DNA of 44,851 nucleotides. Origin: Bacteroidaceae bacterium. GTDB lineage: Bacteria; Bacteroidota; Bacteroidia; Bacteroidales; Bacteroidaceae. The stretch covers positions 1 through 44,851 of the forward strand of contig JAILRU010000020.1 in NCBI GenBank assembly GCA_024697945.1, given 5' to 3'. Both the position numbers and the translations under genes were made by a program. This document shows positions 37,219-44,756 of this stretch, in pieces. The notes under the pieces were generated by a model. It made no database searches, was not told the origin of the DNA, and saw only the letters and a program-made list of their open reading frames with translations. Within the stretch, counting starts at the first letter, position 1. Each line of letters opens with the position of its first letter.

Positions 37219-38214
37219 TCAGGGTACTTCAACCTTGTTCACGATTTTGCTGACAATCTCTTCGCTGGTGACATTGTTTGCCTCTGCCTCGTAGGTGAGG
37301 CCGATGCGATGACGAAGCACGTCATGGGCAACGCTACGCACGTCCTCTGGGATGACATAGCCACGACGCTTGATGAATGCGAATGCGCGGGATGCGAGAG
37401 CCAGGTTGATGCTGGCACGTGGAGAACCACCGAACTCGATGTAGTCCTTAATCTCCTTCAGGCCATACTTGTCGGGATAGCGAGTGCAGAACACGATATC
37501 TGCAATGTACTGCTCAATCTTCTCATCGAGATAGACCTGACGAACCACCTCGCGAGCCTTCATAATGTCTTCTGTTCCCATCACGGGCTTCACGTCCTGG
37601 TTATCACCTTTAATCTGCTGACGGATGATGAGCTTCTCTTCATCGAGCTTTGGATAGTCGATGACCACCTTGAGCATGAAACGGTCCACCTGTGCTTCGG
37701 GCAGAGGATAGGTTCCTTCCTGCTCGATAGGGTTCTGAGTGGCAAGTACGAGGAAAGGCTTCGGCAATTGGAAAGTGTTCTTGCCGATTGTAACCTGACG
37801 CTCCTGCATTGCCTCGAGGAGAGCACTCTGCACTTTTGCCGGAGCACGGTTGATTTCGTCCGCCAATACGAAGTTGGCAAAGACGGGACCCTGCTCCACC
37901 ACGAACTTCTCGTCCTTCTGACTGTAGATCATCGTACCGATGACGTCAGCAGGCAGCAAGTCGGGTGTGAACTGTATGCGGCTGAACTTGGAGTCAACAA
38001 GTTGCGCAAGAGTCTTGATGGCCATTGTCTTGGCCAAACCGGGCACACCTTCCAGGAGGATATGTCCATCGCTGAGCAGACCGATGAGCAGTGATTCTAT
38101 CAGGTGCTTCTGTCCCACAATAACTTGATTCATTCCCGTCACGAGGTTCGTGACAAATCCGCTTTGCTTCTCAATGCGTTCATTGAGTTCGCGAATGTCG
38201 ATTGATTCTGCCAT
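37219..38214 (-). CDS. moxR: MoxR-family AAA+ ATPase
   Basis: This 331-aa AAA+ protein has Walker A GVPGLAKT near residues 56-63, Walker B VLADEINRAP near 112-121, sensor 1 LVLATQNP near 153-160 and a C-terminal lid with SPRASINLALASRAFAF near 268-284. MoxR proteins pair with VWA-domain partners, and the DUF58, batA and batB genes follow immediately. It is the first gene after a good promoter and probably leads the whole bat transcript. Confidence 0.95.
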   Translation of the reverse strand: MAESIDIRELNERIEKQSGFVTNLVTGMNQVIVGQKHLIESLLIGLLSDGHILLEGVPGLAKTMAIKTLAQLVDSKFSRIQFTPDLLPADVIGTMIYSQKDEKFVVEQGPVFANFVLADEINRAPAKVQSALLEAMQERQVTIGKNTFQLPKPFLVLATQNPIEQEGTYPLPEAQVDRFMLKVVIDYPKLDEEKLIIRQQIKGDNQDVKPVMGTEDIMKAREVVRQVYLDEKIEQYIADIVFCTRYPDKYGLKEIKDYIEFGGSPRASINLALASRAFAFIKRRGYVIPEDVRSVAHDVLRHRIGLTYEAEANNVTSEEIVSKIVNKVEVP

Positions 38215-38291
38215 AGATTTAAATTACTATTTTGACGATTTATTATTAACTTTTATCTGTTTCAATTCCCTAATTTGGGGTTTTTCGGACG

Positions 38292-38323
38292 CAAAATTAC
38301 ATCATACACTTTTATCTGCCAAA
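38292..38323 (-). promoter_or_regulatory. Promoter of the moxR-bat operon
   Basis: On the - strand, TTTG (38323-38320), 20 nt, then TAATTTTG (38299-38292). moxR begins about 78 nt downstream, after an AT-rich repeat-like leader. No other consensus promoter was noticed in the spacers down to uvrD, so it may drive the entire run. Confidence 0.75.
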
Positions 38324-38388
38324 TAGGAAATGATAAAAAGAGTTATCAGTATGTTTAATTCTGTTAAATATGTTCTGTTTTTATATTT

Positions 38389-39570
38389 TTACTGCTTCTT
38401 TTCAAGTTCAGGGAGCTTAATTTCAGCACCAACAGGCACATTATTTGGGTCTCGGAAGCGATTATGGGTGATAATGTAGCGTGTAAACTCCTTGTCACCG
38501 TATTCTTTCAAAGCTATTCTTGTTAAATAGTCGCCGGACTTCATAATGTATGTCTTGCGAGTACCTATTATTTCATATTCTCCGTCAGGGACCTGGTCAT
38601 ATTGCACATCCACTTTTTGGGGAGCAGGTTCAGAAGCAGGAGCCTCACTTTGCTCTGGCGCAGGGGCAGGAGTGACTTCCTTTGGTGCAGGAGTGACAGA
38701 TTTTGTGTTCTTCTTCAGCTCTGTTTTCTGTGGAGCATCTTCTGATGGACTTAACAGATGACTGTAGCCTATAAAATAACTCAGCAGGCAAAGGAGTATT
38801 ATACCCAGAGCTATGGCCCACTTCTCCACAGCATTCAGAGGTTGCGAAGATGTAGAAACAACGGGTGTAGGCGGGACTTCCTTTTGGGCAGGCGCAGGCG
38901 GAACCGGCTCTGCCACTTGACTTATGCAAGGAACCTGTTCTTCTTTTTGTTCCAGATTCTGCTCCTCTTCCTGCACCTGCTCCTGAACCTCTTCTTGCAC
39001 CTGCTCCTGTTCCTCTTCCTGCACCTGCTCCTGTTCCTCTTCTTGCACCTGCTCCTGTTCCTCTTCTTGCACCTGCTCCTGTTCCTCTTCTTGCACCTGC
39101 TCCTGAACCTCTTCTTGCACCTGCTCCTGAACCTCTTCTTGCACCTGCTCCTGAACCTCTTCCTGATATTGTTCCTGGGCCACTTCCGGCTCTTGCTCCA
39201 TTTCCTCTTTCTCGTCGGGAATCCTTTCCATCTCCTCAAGGCTTGTGCCTTCGTTGATGACGACGGTCTGGAAGTCGGCAAAAGGTTTGTTGACCATATC
39301 CTTGAGTGAAGCATCTGGCATGAAAGACAGTTTCGAGTGTCCGGGTATGACGATGCGCTCGCCTGTGCTGACATTGACGCTCTCGCGGTCAAGCACCTCG
39401 ATAAGTTTGAACGTACCAAGTCCTTTTATCTTAACCTGTTTTTCGGTGGTCACGTTCTGGATGATGACATCGAAGAATGTGCGGAGGAATGCTTCTGCGT
39501 CCTTCTGCGTCATATTCTTCTTTTGGGCTACTATTTTGGCCAGTTGCGGCAGGGTTATCTTTGCATCCAT
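38389..39570 (-). CDS. HU-like DNA-binding protein with repeat rod, TM helix and LysM domain
   Basis: The protein has 393 aa. Residues 1-95 are an HU/IHF-type domain ([46 protein letters not shown]). Residues 135-207 are an eight-residue repeat (QEEVQEQV and variants), highly acidic and probably a rod or coiled coil. Residues 220-248 are Pro-rich, and 251-270 form one membrane helix ([20 protein letters not shown]). A second Pro/Ala-rich linker follows, and a LysM domain occupies about 339-388 ([19 protein letters not shown]). The predicted topology puts the DNA-binding part in the cytoplasm and LysM in the periplasm. It is the last gene of the ftsY-rimO-HU unit. A tether between nucleoid and peptidoglycan is inferred. 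Confidence 0.88.
   Translation of the reverse strand: MDAKITLPQLAKIVAQKKNMTQKDAEAFLRTFFDVIIQNVTTEKQVKIKGLGTFKLIEVLDRESVNVSTGERIVIPGHSKLSFMPDASLKDMVNKPFADFQTVVINEGTSLEEMERIPDEKEEMEQEPEVAQEQYQEEVQEQVQEEVQEQVQEEVQEQVQEEEQEQVQEEEQEQVQEEEQEQVQEEEQEQVQEEVQEQVQEEEQNLEQKEEQVPCISQVAEPVPPAPAQKEVPPTPVVSTSSQPLNAVEKWAIALGIILLCLLSYFIGYSHLLSPSEDAPQKTELKKNTKSVTPAPKEVTPAPAPEQSEAPASEPAPQKVDVQYDQVPDGEYEIIGTRKTYIMKSGDYLTRIALKEYGDKEFTRYIITHNRFRDPNNVPVGAEIKLPELEKKQ
38965..39156. repeat. 24-bp tandem repeats within HU-LysM gene
   Basis: Eight head-to-tail 24-bp units (CTCTTCTTGCACCTGCTCCT plus GAAC or GTTC) start at 38965, 38989 and so on up to 39133. A degenerate ninth unit occupies 39157-39180. They encode the QEEVQEQV rod. 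Near-identity between units implies recent expansion and probable length variation. Confidence 0.9.
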
Positions 39571-39625
39571 CTACTTATTCCACAATTTTACGATTTCACA
39601 ATTCAATTGTCAAATTGTCAGTTCC

Positions 39626-39907
39626 TCATTTCTCACTATTCATTTTCTCCTTCAATGAGGTATAGGGTTTGAAGTTGACCACCATCTTTGGCGGAACAAG
39701 CATTCGCTGTTTGGTGGTGGGATTGATCAGCACACGCTCCAGCTTCTTTCTGACCTCGAAGTTGCCAAAGCCAGAGATTGTGACCGAATTCTCTTCCGAA
39801 AGCTCATTGATGATGGCCGAGACAGTGGCACCCACCAGCTCGGAGACTTCCTTGCAGCTATATTTGGTTCGGTTTGTCAACTCGTTGATAAGTTCTTGGT
39901 GGTTCAT
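39626..39907 (-). CDS. HU-family DNA-binding protein
   Basis: This 93-aa protein is the usual HU length: an N-terminal helix pair (NHQELINELTNRTKYSCKEV), the conserved ISGFGNFEVRKK near residues 45-56, and a beta-arm with NPTTKQRMLVPPKMVVNF in place of the canonical NP-TG-IP-A pattern. It lies between rimO and the HU-LysM gene, and its partner relation to the latter (heterodimer) is possible since HU proteins dimerise. It may be a specialised paralogue rather than the main nucleoid HU. Confidence 0.9.
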   Translation of the reverse strand: MNHQELINELTNRTKYSCKEVSELVGATVSAIINELSEENSVTISGFGNFEVRKKLERVLINPTTKQRMLVPPKMVVNFKPYTSLKEKMNSEK

Positions 39908-39909
39908 CT

Positions 39910-39950
39910 TTTCATTTGCTATTTGACGTTTACTATTTACCGTTTACTCC
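39910..39950. repeat. AT-rich spacer between rimO and HU gene
   Basis: Degenerate repeats of the form ATTTGACGTTTACTATTTAC, overlapping the last rimO codons. Same class as the spacers at 34190, 38219, 39573 and 41298. Confidence 0.5.
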
Positions 39951-41297
39951 ACCTTGGGCAAGACAGGAGGGAACCTCTCCATAGAGGTCGAATTCATCGG
40001 CACTTTCTATCTTTGCTCGGACGAACATGCCAGGATGAAGGTTAGGGCTTCTCTTGATAAGCACTTCGGGATCAACCTCGGGCGAATCGTATTCGGTGCG
40101 GCCGATGAAGTAGTCGCCTTCCTCGCGGTCAATAATGACCTGCATTTCCTGTCCAACCTTGTCCTGCTGAACCTCCTCGCTGATTTGCTGTTGAAGGCGC
40201 ATCAGCTTGCTGAGGCGTGCCTGCTTCACCTCGTCTGGCACATCGTCCTCGTAGTGTTCCGCTCCGTACGTGCCTTCTTCCTCGCTGTAGGCGAAAGCAC
40301 CCATACGCTCGAACTTTGCCCACCTGACGAAATCCAACAGCTCCTGGAAGTCCTCGTCTGTCTCACCAGGGAAGCCGACCATGAGGGTTGTGCGGAGGTG
40401 GATGCCAGGCACTTCGCGACGGATGGTCTCGATGAGGTCGTAGGTTTCCTGACGGGTGATGTGGCGCCGCATGGCCGAGAGCTGACTGTCGCTGATGTGC
40501 TGCAAGGCGATATCGAGGTATTTGCAGACGTTATCGTGGCGCTTCATCACCTCCAGCAGTTCCATCGGGAAGTTGGCGGGATATGCGTAGTGGAGCCTTA
40601 TCCACTTGATGCCCGGCACCTGGGCAATGCGGTCGATGAGCGGAGCTATCATCTGCTTGCCGTAGAGGTCGGTACCGTAGCCCGTCAGTTCCTGTGCAAT
40701 GATCTGCAGCTCCACAACGCCCCTTGCCACCAGAGCCTCCACCTCAGCTACGATATCCTCGATGGAACGGCTCTTTTGCTTGCCAGTAATGATGGGGATG
40801 GCGCAGTAGGCACAGTGGCGGTTACAGCCTTCGCTGATTTTCAGGTAGGCATAGTGCGATGGTGTCGTCAGCCGACGCTCGTTCGCGGCTTCCTTGCGAT
40901 AGGTCCCCCCAAGGTCTGCAACAATCTGTTCCCAGTCGAACTTCCCGTAGAATCTATCCACTTCGGGCAGTTCCGCCTGCATTTCTTGGAAGTAGCGCTG
41001 CGAGAGGCAGCCCATCACGATGAGCTGGCGGAGTTTTCCCTGTTGCTTGCGCCTGGCAAGTTCCAGAATCATGTTGATGCTTTCCTCCTTAGCATCACCG
41101 ATGAAACCGCAGGTATTCACGATGGCAATCTCACCCCTCGGCTCCTCGGAGTCGTGCGTCACCTCATAACCGTTCAGCTCCAGCTGACGGATGAGCTTCT
41201 CGCTGTCAACAAGGTTCTTGCTGCAACCGAGGGTGATGATATCTATAGAGACCCTCTCTAACTCCCCCTCTATGGGGAGAACTTGAGGCGATAGCAT
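39933..41297 (-). CDS. rimO: Ribosomal protein S12 methylthiotransferase RimO
   Basis: This 454-aa radical SAM enzyme adds a methylthio group to Asp88/89 of ribosomal protein S12. The N-terminal iron-sulfur ligands are in ITLGCSKNLVDSE, VNTCGF and VMGCLSQRY. The radical SAM cluster motif is CNRHCAYCAIPI near residue 158, and a C-terminal TRAM domain follows (QVIIDREEGDYFIGRTEYDSP). The first 15 residues (MLSPQVLPIEGELER) are not family sequence: they are translated from a hairpin repeat element. No other start codon lies before VSIDIITLGC, so the element now provides the N-terminus. Confidence 0.93.
   Translation of the reverse strand: MLSPQVLPIEGELERVSIDIITLGCSKNLVDSEKLIRQLELNGYEVTHDSEEPRGEIAIVNTCGFIGDAKEESINMILELARRKQQGKLRQLIVMGCLSQRYFQEMQAELPEVDRFYGKFDWEQIVADLGGTYRKEAANERRLTTPSHYAYLKISEGCNRHCAYCAIPIITGKQKSRSIEDIVAEVEALVARGVVELQIIAQELTGYGTDLYGKQMIAPLIDRIAQVPGIKWIRLHYAYPANFPMELLEVMKRHDNVCKYLDIALQHISDSQLSAMRRHITRQETYDLIETIRREVPGIHLRTTLMVGFPGETDEDFQELLDFVRWAKFERMGAFAYSEEEGTYGAEHYEDDVPDEVKQARLSKLMRLQQQISEEVQQDKVGQEMQVIIDREEGDYFIGRTEYDSPEVDPEVLIKRSPNLHPGMFVRAKIESADEFDLYGEVPSCLAQGGVNGK
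41247..41290. repeat. Hairpin element at the rimO 5' end
   Basis: On the - strand, TTCTCCCCATAGAGGGGGAG then TTAGAGAGGGTCTC. The stem CTCCCC/GGGGAG lies at 41262-41279. It aligns along its length with the elements at 34229 (opposite strand) and 33141. It lies between the rimO ATG and the first conserved codons and keeps the frame. Confidence 0.75.
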
Positions 41298-41334
41298 ATT
41301 CTTAACTCTTAACTCTTAATTCTTAACTCTTAAA
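41298..41334. repeat. TTAACTCTTAA tandem repeat between ftsY and rimO
   Basis: Four to five degenerate CTTAACT-type units run from the rimO start back into the end of ftsY. The ftsY stop codon (TAA, 41325-41323) lies inside the first unit, so the repeat has replaced or overlaps the native gene end. Confidence 0.7.
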
Positions 41335-42276
41335 AAGCGAATCCACGAACTCTCTGCGGTTGAAAGGCTGAAGGTCTTCTGCACGTTCGCCCAGACCGAT
41401 GTAGCGGACAGGTATCTTGAACTGGTCGCTGATGCCTATTACCACTCCGCCCTTCGCACTACCGTCCAGTTTCGTGATAGCCATACTCGTGACTTCCGTG
41501 GCAGAGGTGAACTGTTTGGCCTGCTCGAAAGCATTCTGACCCGTACTGCCGTCCAGCACGAGCATCACGTCGTGCGGAGCTTCGGGCATCAGCTTCTGCA
41601 TCACGCGCTTTATCTTCGAGAGCTCGTCCATCAGACCCTTCTTGTTGTGCAGACGTCCAGCCGTGTCGATCAGGACGACATCCATACCATTTGCTATCGC
41701 GCTGTTCAGGGTATCGTAGGCCACACTGGCCGGGTCGCTTCCCATCTTCTGTTTTATGACGGGTACCCCTACCCTCTCGCCCCAGATGCAGATTTGCTCC
41801 ACGGCGGCTGCGCGGAATGTATCGGCAGCACCCAGGCAGACTTTCAGCCCTGCCTCCTTGAACTGATAGGCCAGCTTGCCGATGGTCGTTGTTTTGCCTA
41901 CACCGTTCACGCCCACCACGAGGATGACGTACGGCCGCTTGTCCACAGGAATCTGAAAACCCTCGGTATCATCGGTATTATTCTCTGTGAGCAGCTGTGC
42001 TATCTCGTCGCGCAGCAGGTTGTTGAGTTCAGCGGTCGTCACGTACTTGTCCCGTTCCACCCGCGCCTCGATACGCTTGATGATGTTGAGCGTCGTCTCC
42101 ACGCCCACGTCGCTGGTCACCAGCACTTCCTCCAGGTTGTCGAGCACCTCGTCATCGACCTTCGACTTGCCTGCGACGGCACGGGTCAACTTTCCGAAGA
42201 AGCTCTCTTTGGTCTTTTCGAGCCCCTGATCCAGTGTTTCCTTCTTCTCTTTGGTAAAGAAATTAAAGAGTCCCAT
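41323..42276 (-). CDS. ftsY: Signal recognition particle receptor FtsY
   Basis: This 317-aa SRP GTPase receives ribosome-SRP complexes at the inner membrane. G1 is GVNGVGKTTTIGKLA near residues 122-136, followed by ADTFRAAAVEQ, G3 DTAGRLHNKKGLMDEL near 199-214 and G4 TKLDGSAKGG near 267-276. A short basic N-terminal helix (MGLFNFFTKEKKETLD) replaces the long acidic A domain of E. coli, typical of Bacteroidetes. The promoter lies about 30 nt upstream. Confidence 0.97.
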   Translation of the reverse strand: MGLFNFFTKEKKETLDQGLEKTKESFFGKLTRAVAGKSKVDDEVLDNLEEVLVTSDVGVETTLNIIKRIEARVERDKYVTTAELNNLLRDEIAQLLTENNTDDTEGFQIPVDKRPYVILVVGVNGVGKTTTIGKLAYQFKEAGLKVCLGAADTFRAAAVEQICIWGERVGVPVIKQKMGSDPASVAYDTLNSAIANGMDVVLIDTAGRLHNKKGLMDELSKIKRVMQKLMPEAPHDVMLVLDGSTGQNAFEQAKQFTSATEVTSMAITKLDGSAKGGVVIGISDQFKIPVRYIGLGERAEDLQPFNRREFVDSLFKS

Positions 42277-42306
42277 ATTATTGGCCTTTTACAACTAATT
42301 CGGGCG

Positions 42307-42340
42307 CAAATATACAAAAAAAAGCCGAATTCATCGCAAA
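42307..42340 (-). promoter_or_regulatory. ftsY promoter
   Basis: On the - strand, TTTG (42340-42337), 22 nt, then TATATTTG (42314-42307). The spacing is 2 nt longer than in the other promoters here. It would drive ftsY, rimO, HU and the HU-LysM gene. Confidence 0.7.
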
Positions 42341-42699
42341 AAAGCAACATTATTTATTATTAATTAAGGATTCACAATCATGAAACACTCTCGCTTCACC
42401 TTCGCTCTACCCATAGTGTAGCCATACTTCAAGCATTGCTGCCTAGGGTATGCCTGTTATTTATGTTGCAACTTTTGCAATTGTTTGCTTAAATAACCAT
42501 GAATACTGTAAAGCTGAATATTTTCCATCCAACCTTGGTCAATATATGGTTTCATGGAACATCGCAACCCCTTCAGATGTTCATTGGGATAATCAAACTT
42601 TTTGCCAATTTTATTGGGGAACCTCAGTGTATTTTTGCCAATTATATTGGGGAACTTTAATATATTTTTGCCAATTTTATTGGGGAACATTGAATTACA
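42341..42699. other. Intergenic region before truncated MG2 gene
   Basis: No gene is supported. A short + strand reading at 42380 (MKHSRFTFALPIV) stops at once. The stretch 42450-42590 has no recognisable family in any frame, and the 33-bp tandem array occupies 42599-42697. Confidence 0.45.
42599..42697. repeat. 33-bp tandem array
   Basis: Three units begin at 42599, 42632 and 42665. Each has a conserved 24-nt part (TTTTTGCCAATTTTATTGGG then GAAC) and a variable 9-nt part. The core CCAAT-TTT-ATTGG is self-complementary. On the - strand the units keep one frame and would encode an 11-residue repeat (FPNKIGKNTLR-like). The array ends at the start of the truncated gene. Confidence 0.85.
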
Positions 42700-44442
42700 A
42701 TGTCTCACTACGAGAAGGTGGAACTGAAGGTTGCAGGAAACGCAAAGTCGGCTCCTATCTCTTTGGCCGTTCGCGACGGCAATCAAAGCGACCCTATCTT
42801 CGACAATGGAAACATCATGGTAGAAATGCTTCTCAGTTCAGAGATAAAAGGCTTCATCCCCAATCCGGGCTGGTTCTTCGAAAAGGATGATGAGGAACAT
42901 CGTCAGGCTCTTGACCTCCTGATGATGACACAGGGCTGGCGGCGCTTCGTCTGGCGGGATATGGCGATGAAGGGGGAATGGGATCTGAAGCAGCCAGACG
43001 AGAAATCTCCCGTTCTTATGGGGAAAGTTTCTTTCAATCCTAACAGAATATCATACGATGGGATAAAAGACCTGAGAAATGAAAACGGCATCATTCCATT
43101 GCGCGACTACAAATATGCCTCAGGGTTGGCAAGAAAGGATTTAACGACAAGTCTGCGTGTACATTCAGAACTGGTCCATTTGGACACCAACGAATCTGCT
43201 GTAAGCGAAGAGCATTATACCGGCGACTACTTTAGGATGCCTTGTCCGCCGTTCTACGGAAACTGTGTGTTCTTCCTCTCAGTAGCCGATACCGCAAAAT
43301 GGGAGAAGCGAGAAAAGGACTATCCATGGATTCAAATGGCTGGCTATGGCGAAGAATATCCTCTGCGCATCATGAGGAAACTCGACCTGGACGAAGCTGA
43401 CTTCAGAGCCTACATCTCATGGCCCTATCCGCGCTTCGTGAAGCCTTACTGTTATTATCAGACACATTTGCCACAGAACTCTGCATCATCTGGGTACGAC
43501 CTACCTTCCGAACTGCTGGCAGACTCCTCAAAAACTTTGCGCGAAGTCAAAATCACTGCACGTCGCAAAAGCCGGCTGAAAGGATTCAATGCCGCCTACC
43601 CCGCTTTCATGGTTGATGCTTACGATGCCTGGAACATGATAGAAGACGCTGGAGTCCCAGTATTCAATTACGGAAATATCACAAAGGAATTGGTCCGTGT
43701 TTATTTGAATGATTACGGGGTGAATGAAGAAAAGGATGGGAACGGGGATGACCGCATTCGCATAAGTATGCCACGGCAGTCTTTGGCCGAATACATCAAT
43801 GTGCCTATAGATTCGCTCGAACGTCCCATGAACCTAAAATCTGTGGCCAGCAACGTTTCTACGGGAGGGGATGACAATGCTCCATCGGGGAGATTGGACG
43901 GCACTTCTTCAGGAGAGCCTGGCAACATCGCCTCCAGGGAACCCGGGAAAATATCTGCTGGAGGTATCGAGGCCATCCCGTCAAGCTTCGATGTCTCACC
44001 TGGAGAATCCAGAAAATATCTTGGTGATGAACGTATCAACGAAGACCCACGATTTGTAGTAGAAAAGTATGTCGTCTATACCGACTATCAGCCCCGTTTG
44101 GAAGGCAGCACACGTTACATGGGAGCGAACAGGCCCGAGACGACCATTGCCATATATCCATATTCCGATGGGCACAAACGTGCGGTCTATCGTGACCGCC
44201 GCTACGTCCTCGAAGGCTTTGCCTATCCGGCTGAATTCTATAGCCCTGACTACTCGAAGCAGACACCTCCAGAGCAGACCGATTATCGCCGGACCCTTTA
44301 TTGGAATCCCGACCTTCAGTTAGACGAAAACGGCGAAGCTAACATTTCCTTCTACAATAATTCTCGCCAGACGACCCTTTCCGTCGAAGCCGAAGGCCAA
44401 GCCTCAGACGGGACCTTGCTTTGGGGAAAATTCGGAGAATAG
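42700..44442 (+). pseudogene. MG2/alpha-2-macroglobulin-like surface protein, 5'-truncated
   Basis: The 580 codons correspond to the C-terminal part of large Bacteroidetes envelope proteins with MG2-type domains. Typical segments are PISLAVRDGNQSDPIFDNGN, LLSSEIKGFIPNPGWFFE, LDLLMMTQGWRRFVW and, near the end, DYRRTLYWNPDLQLDENGEA and ISFYNNSRQTTLSVEAEG. No signal peptide is present, and family sequence begins within three codons of the ATG, so the N-terminal several hundred residues are missing. A Gly/Ser/Pro-rich stretch (about residues 388-440) looks like a lineage-specific insertion. A short functional protein cannot be excluded, but without secretion it is unlikely. Confidence 0.7.
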
Positions 44443-44756
44443 TAAAGACAAAAACTCAAAGAAATCTTTTATACATGTGCGCTTGTGCATCCTGATATAT
44501 TGTGCATGTTCTATCATGCAAAAGGTGCACGTTTAGCGAGAGGAGAGATGCATCTAAATGGGGAGAAAGTCCTATCTGAATAGGGATAATAACCTATGTT
44601 CTCAGGGAGAGTTTACTATGTTTGTGAATTTTCAGCGACCGCCAAAAACATTTTTAGCGGCCGCTGAAAATATCCGCAGCGCCCGCTGAAAAGAATTGCA
44701 GCGCCCGCTGAAAACGGCGCAGGGGGAAAAGTCCGTGGATAAGCCCCCCATGCAGC
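44443..44756. other. Intergenic region with repeats
   Basis: No gene was seen. Positions 44470-44540 contain scattered TGTGCAT/ATGCAC units that could pair. The 22-bp array lies at 44634-44721, followed by a G-rich stretch and TCCGTGGATAAGCCCC, possibly the end of the adjacent insertion sequence. Confidence 0.45.
44634..44721. repeat. 22-bp tandem array
   Basis: Four units begin at 44634, 44656, 44678 and 44700: AGCG(A/G/C)CCGC(C/T)(A/G)AAAA plus variable bases. Spacers between conserved cores are only about 6-8 nt, too short for CRISPR. Confidence 0.8.

Noticed and set aside
38965..39180. Possible CRISPR array
   Set aside because: Units are contiguous 24-bp repeats with no unique spacers and lie in frame in a coding gene.
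39954..41261. 435-codon + strand frame opposite rimO
   Set aside because: A shadow frame: rimO has all its radical SAM and iron-sulfur motifs on the other strand.
42457..42786. - strand ORF with FPNKIGKN repeats as a real gene
   Set aside because: Only the array gives it a repeated look; it overlaps the MG2 gene start, and the rest resembles nothing. Kept as a repeat, not a gene.
44634..44721. Possible CRISPR array
   Set aside because: Spacers of 6-8 nt are far too short, and no cas genes are present.
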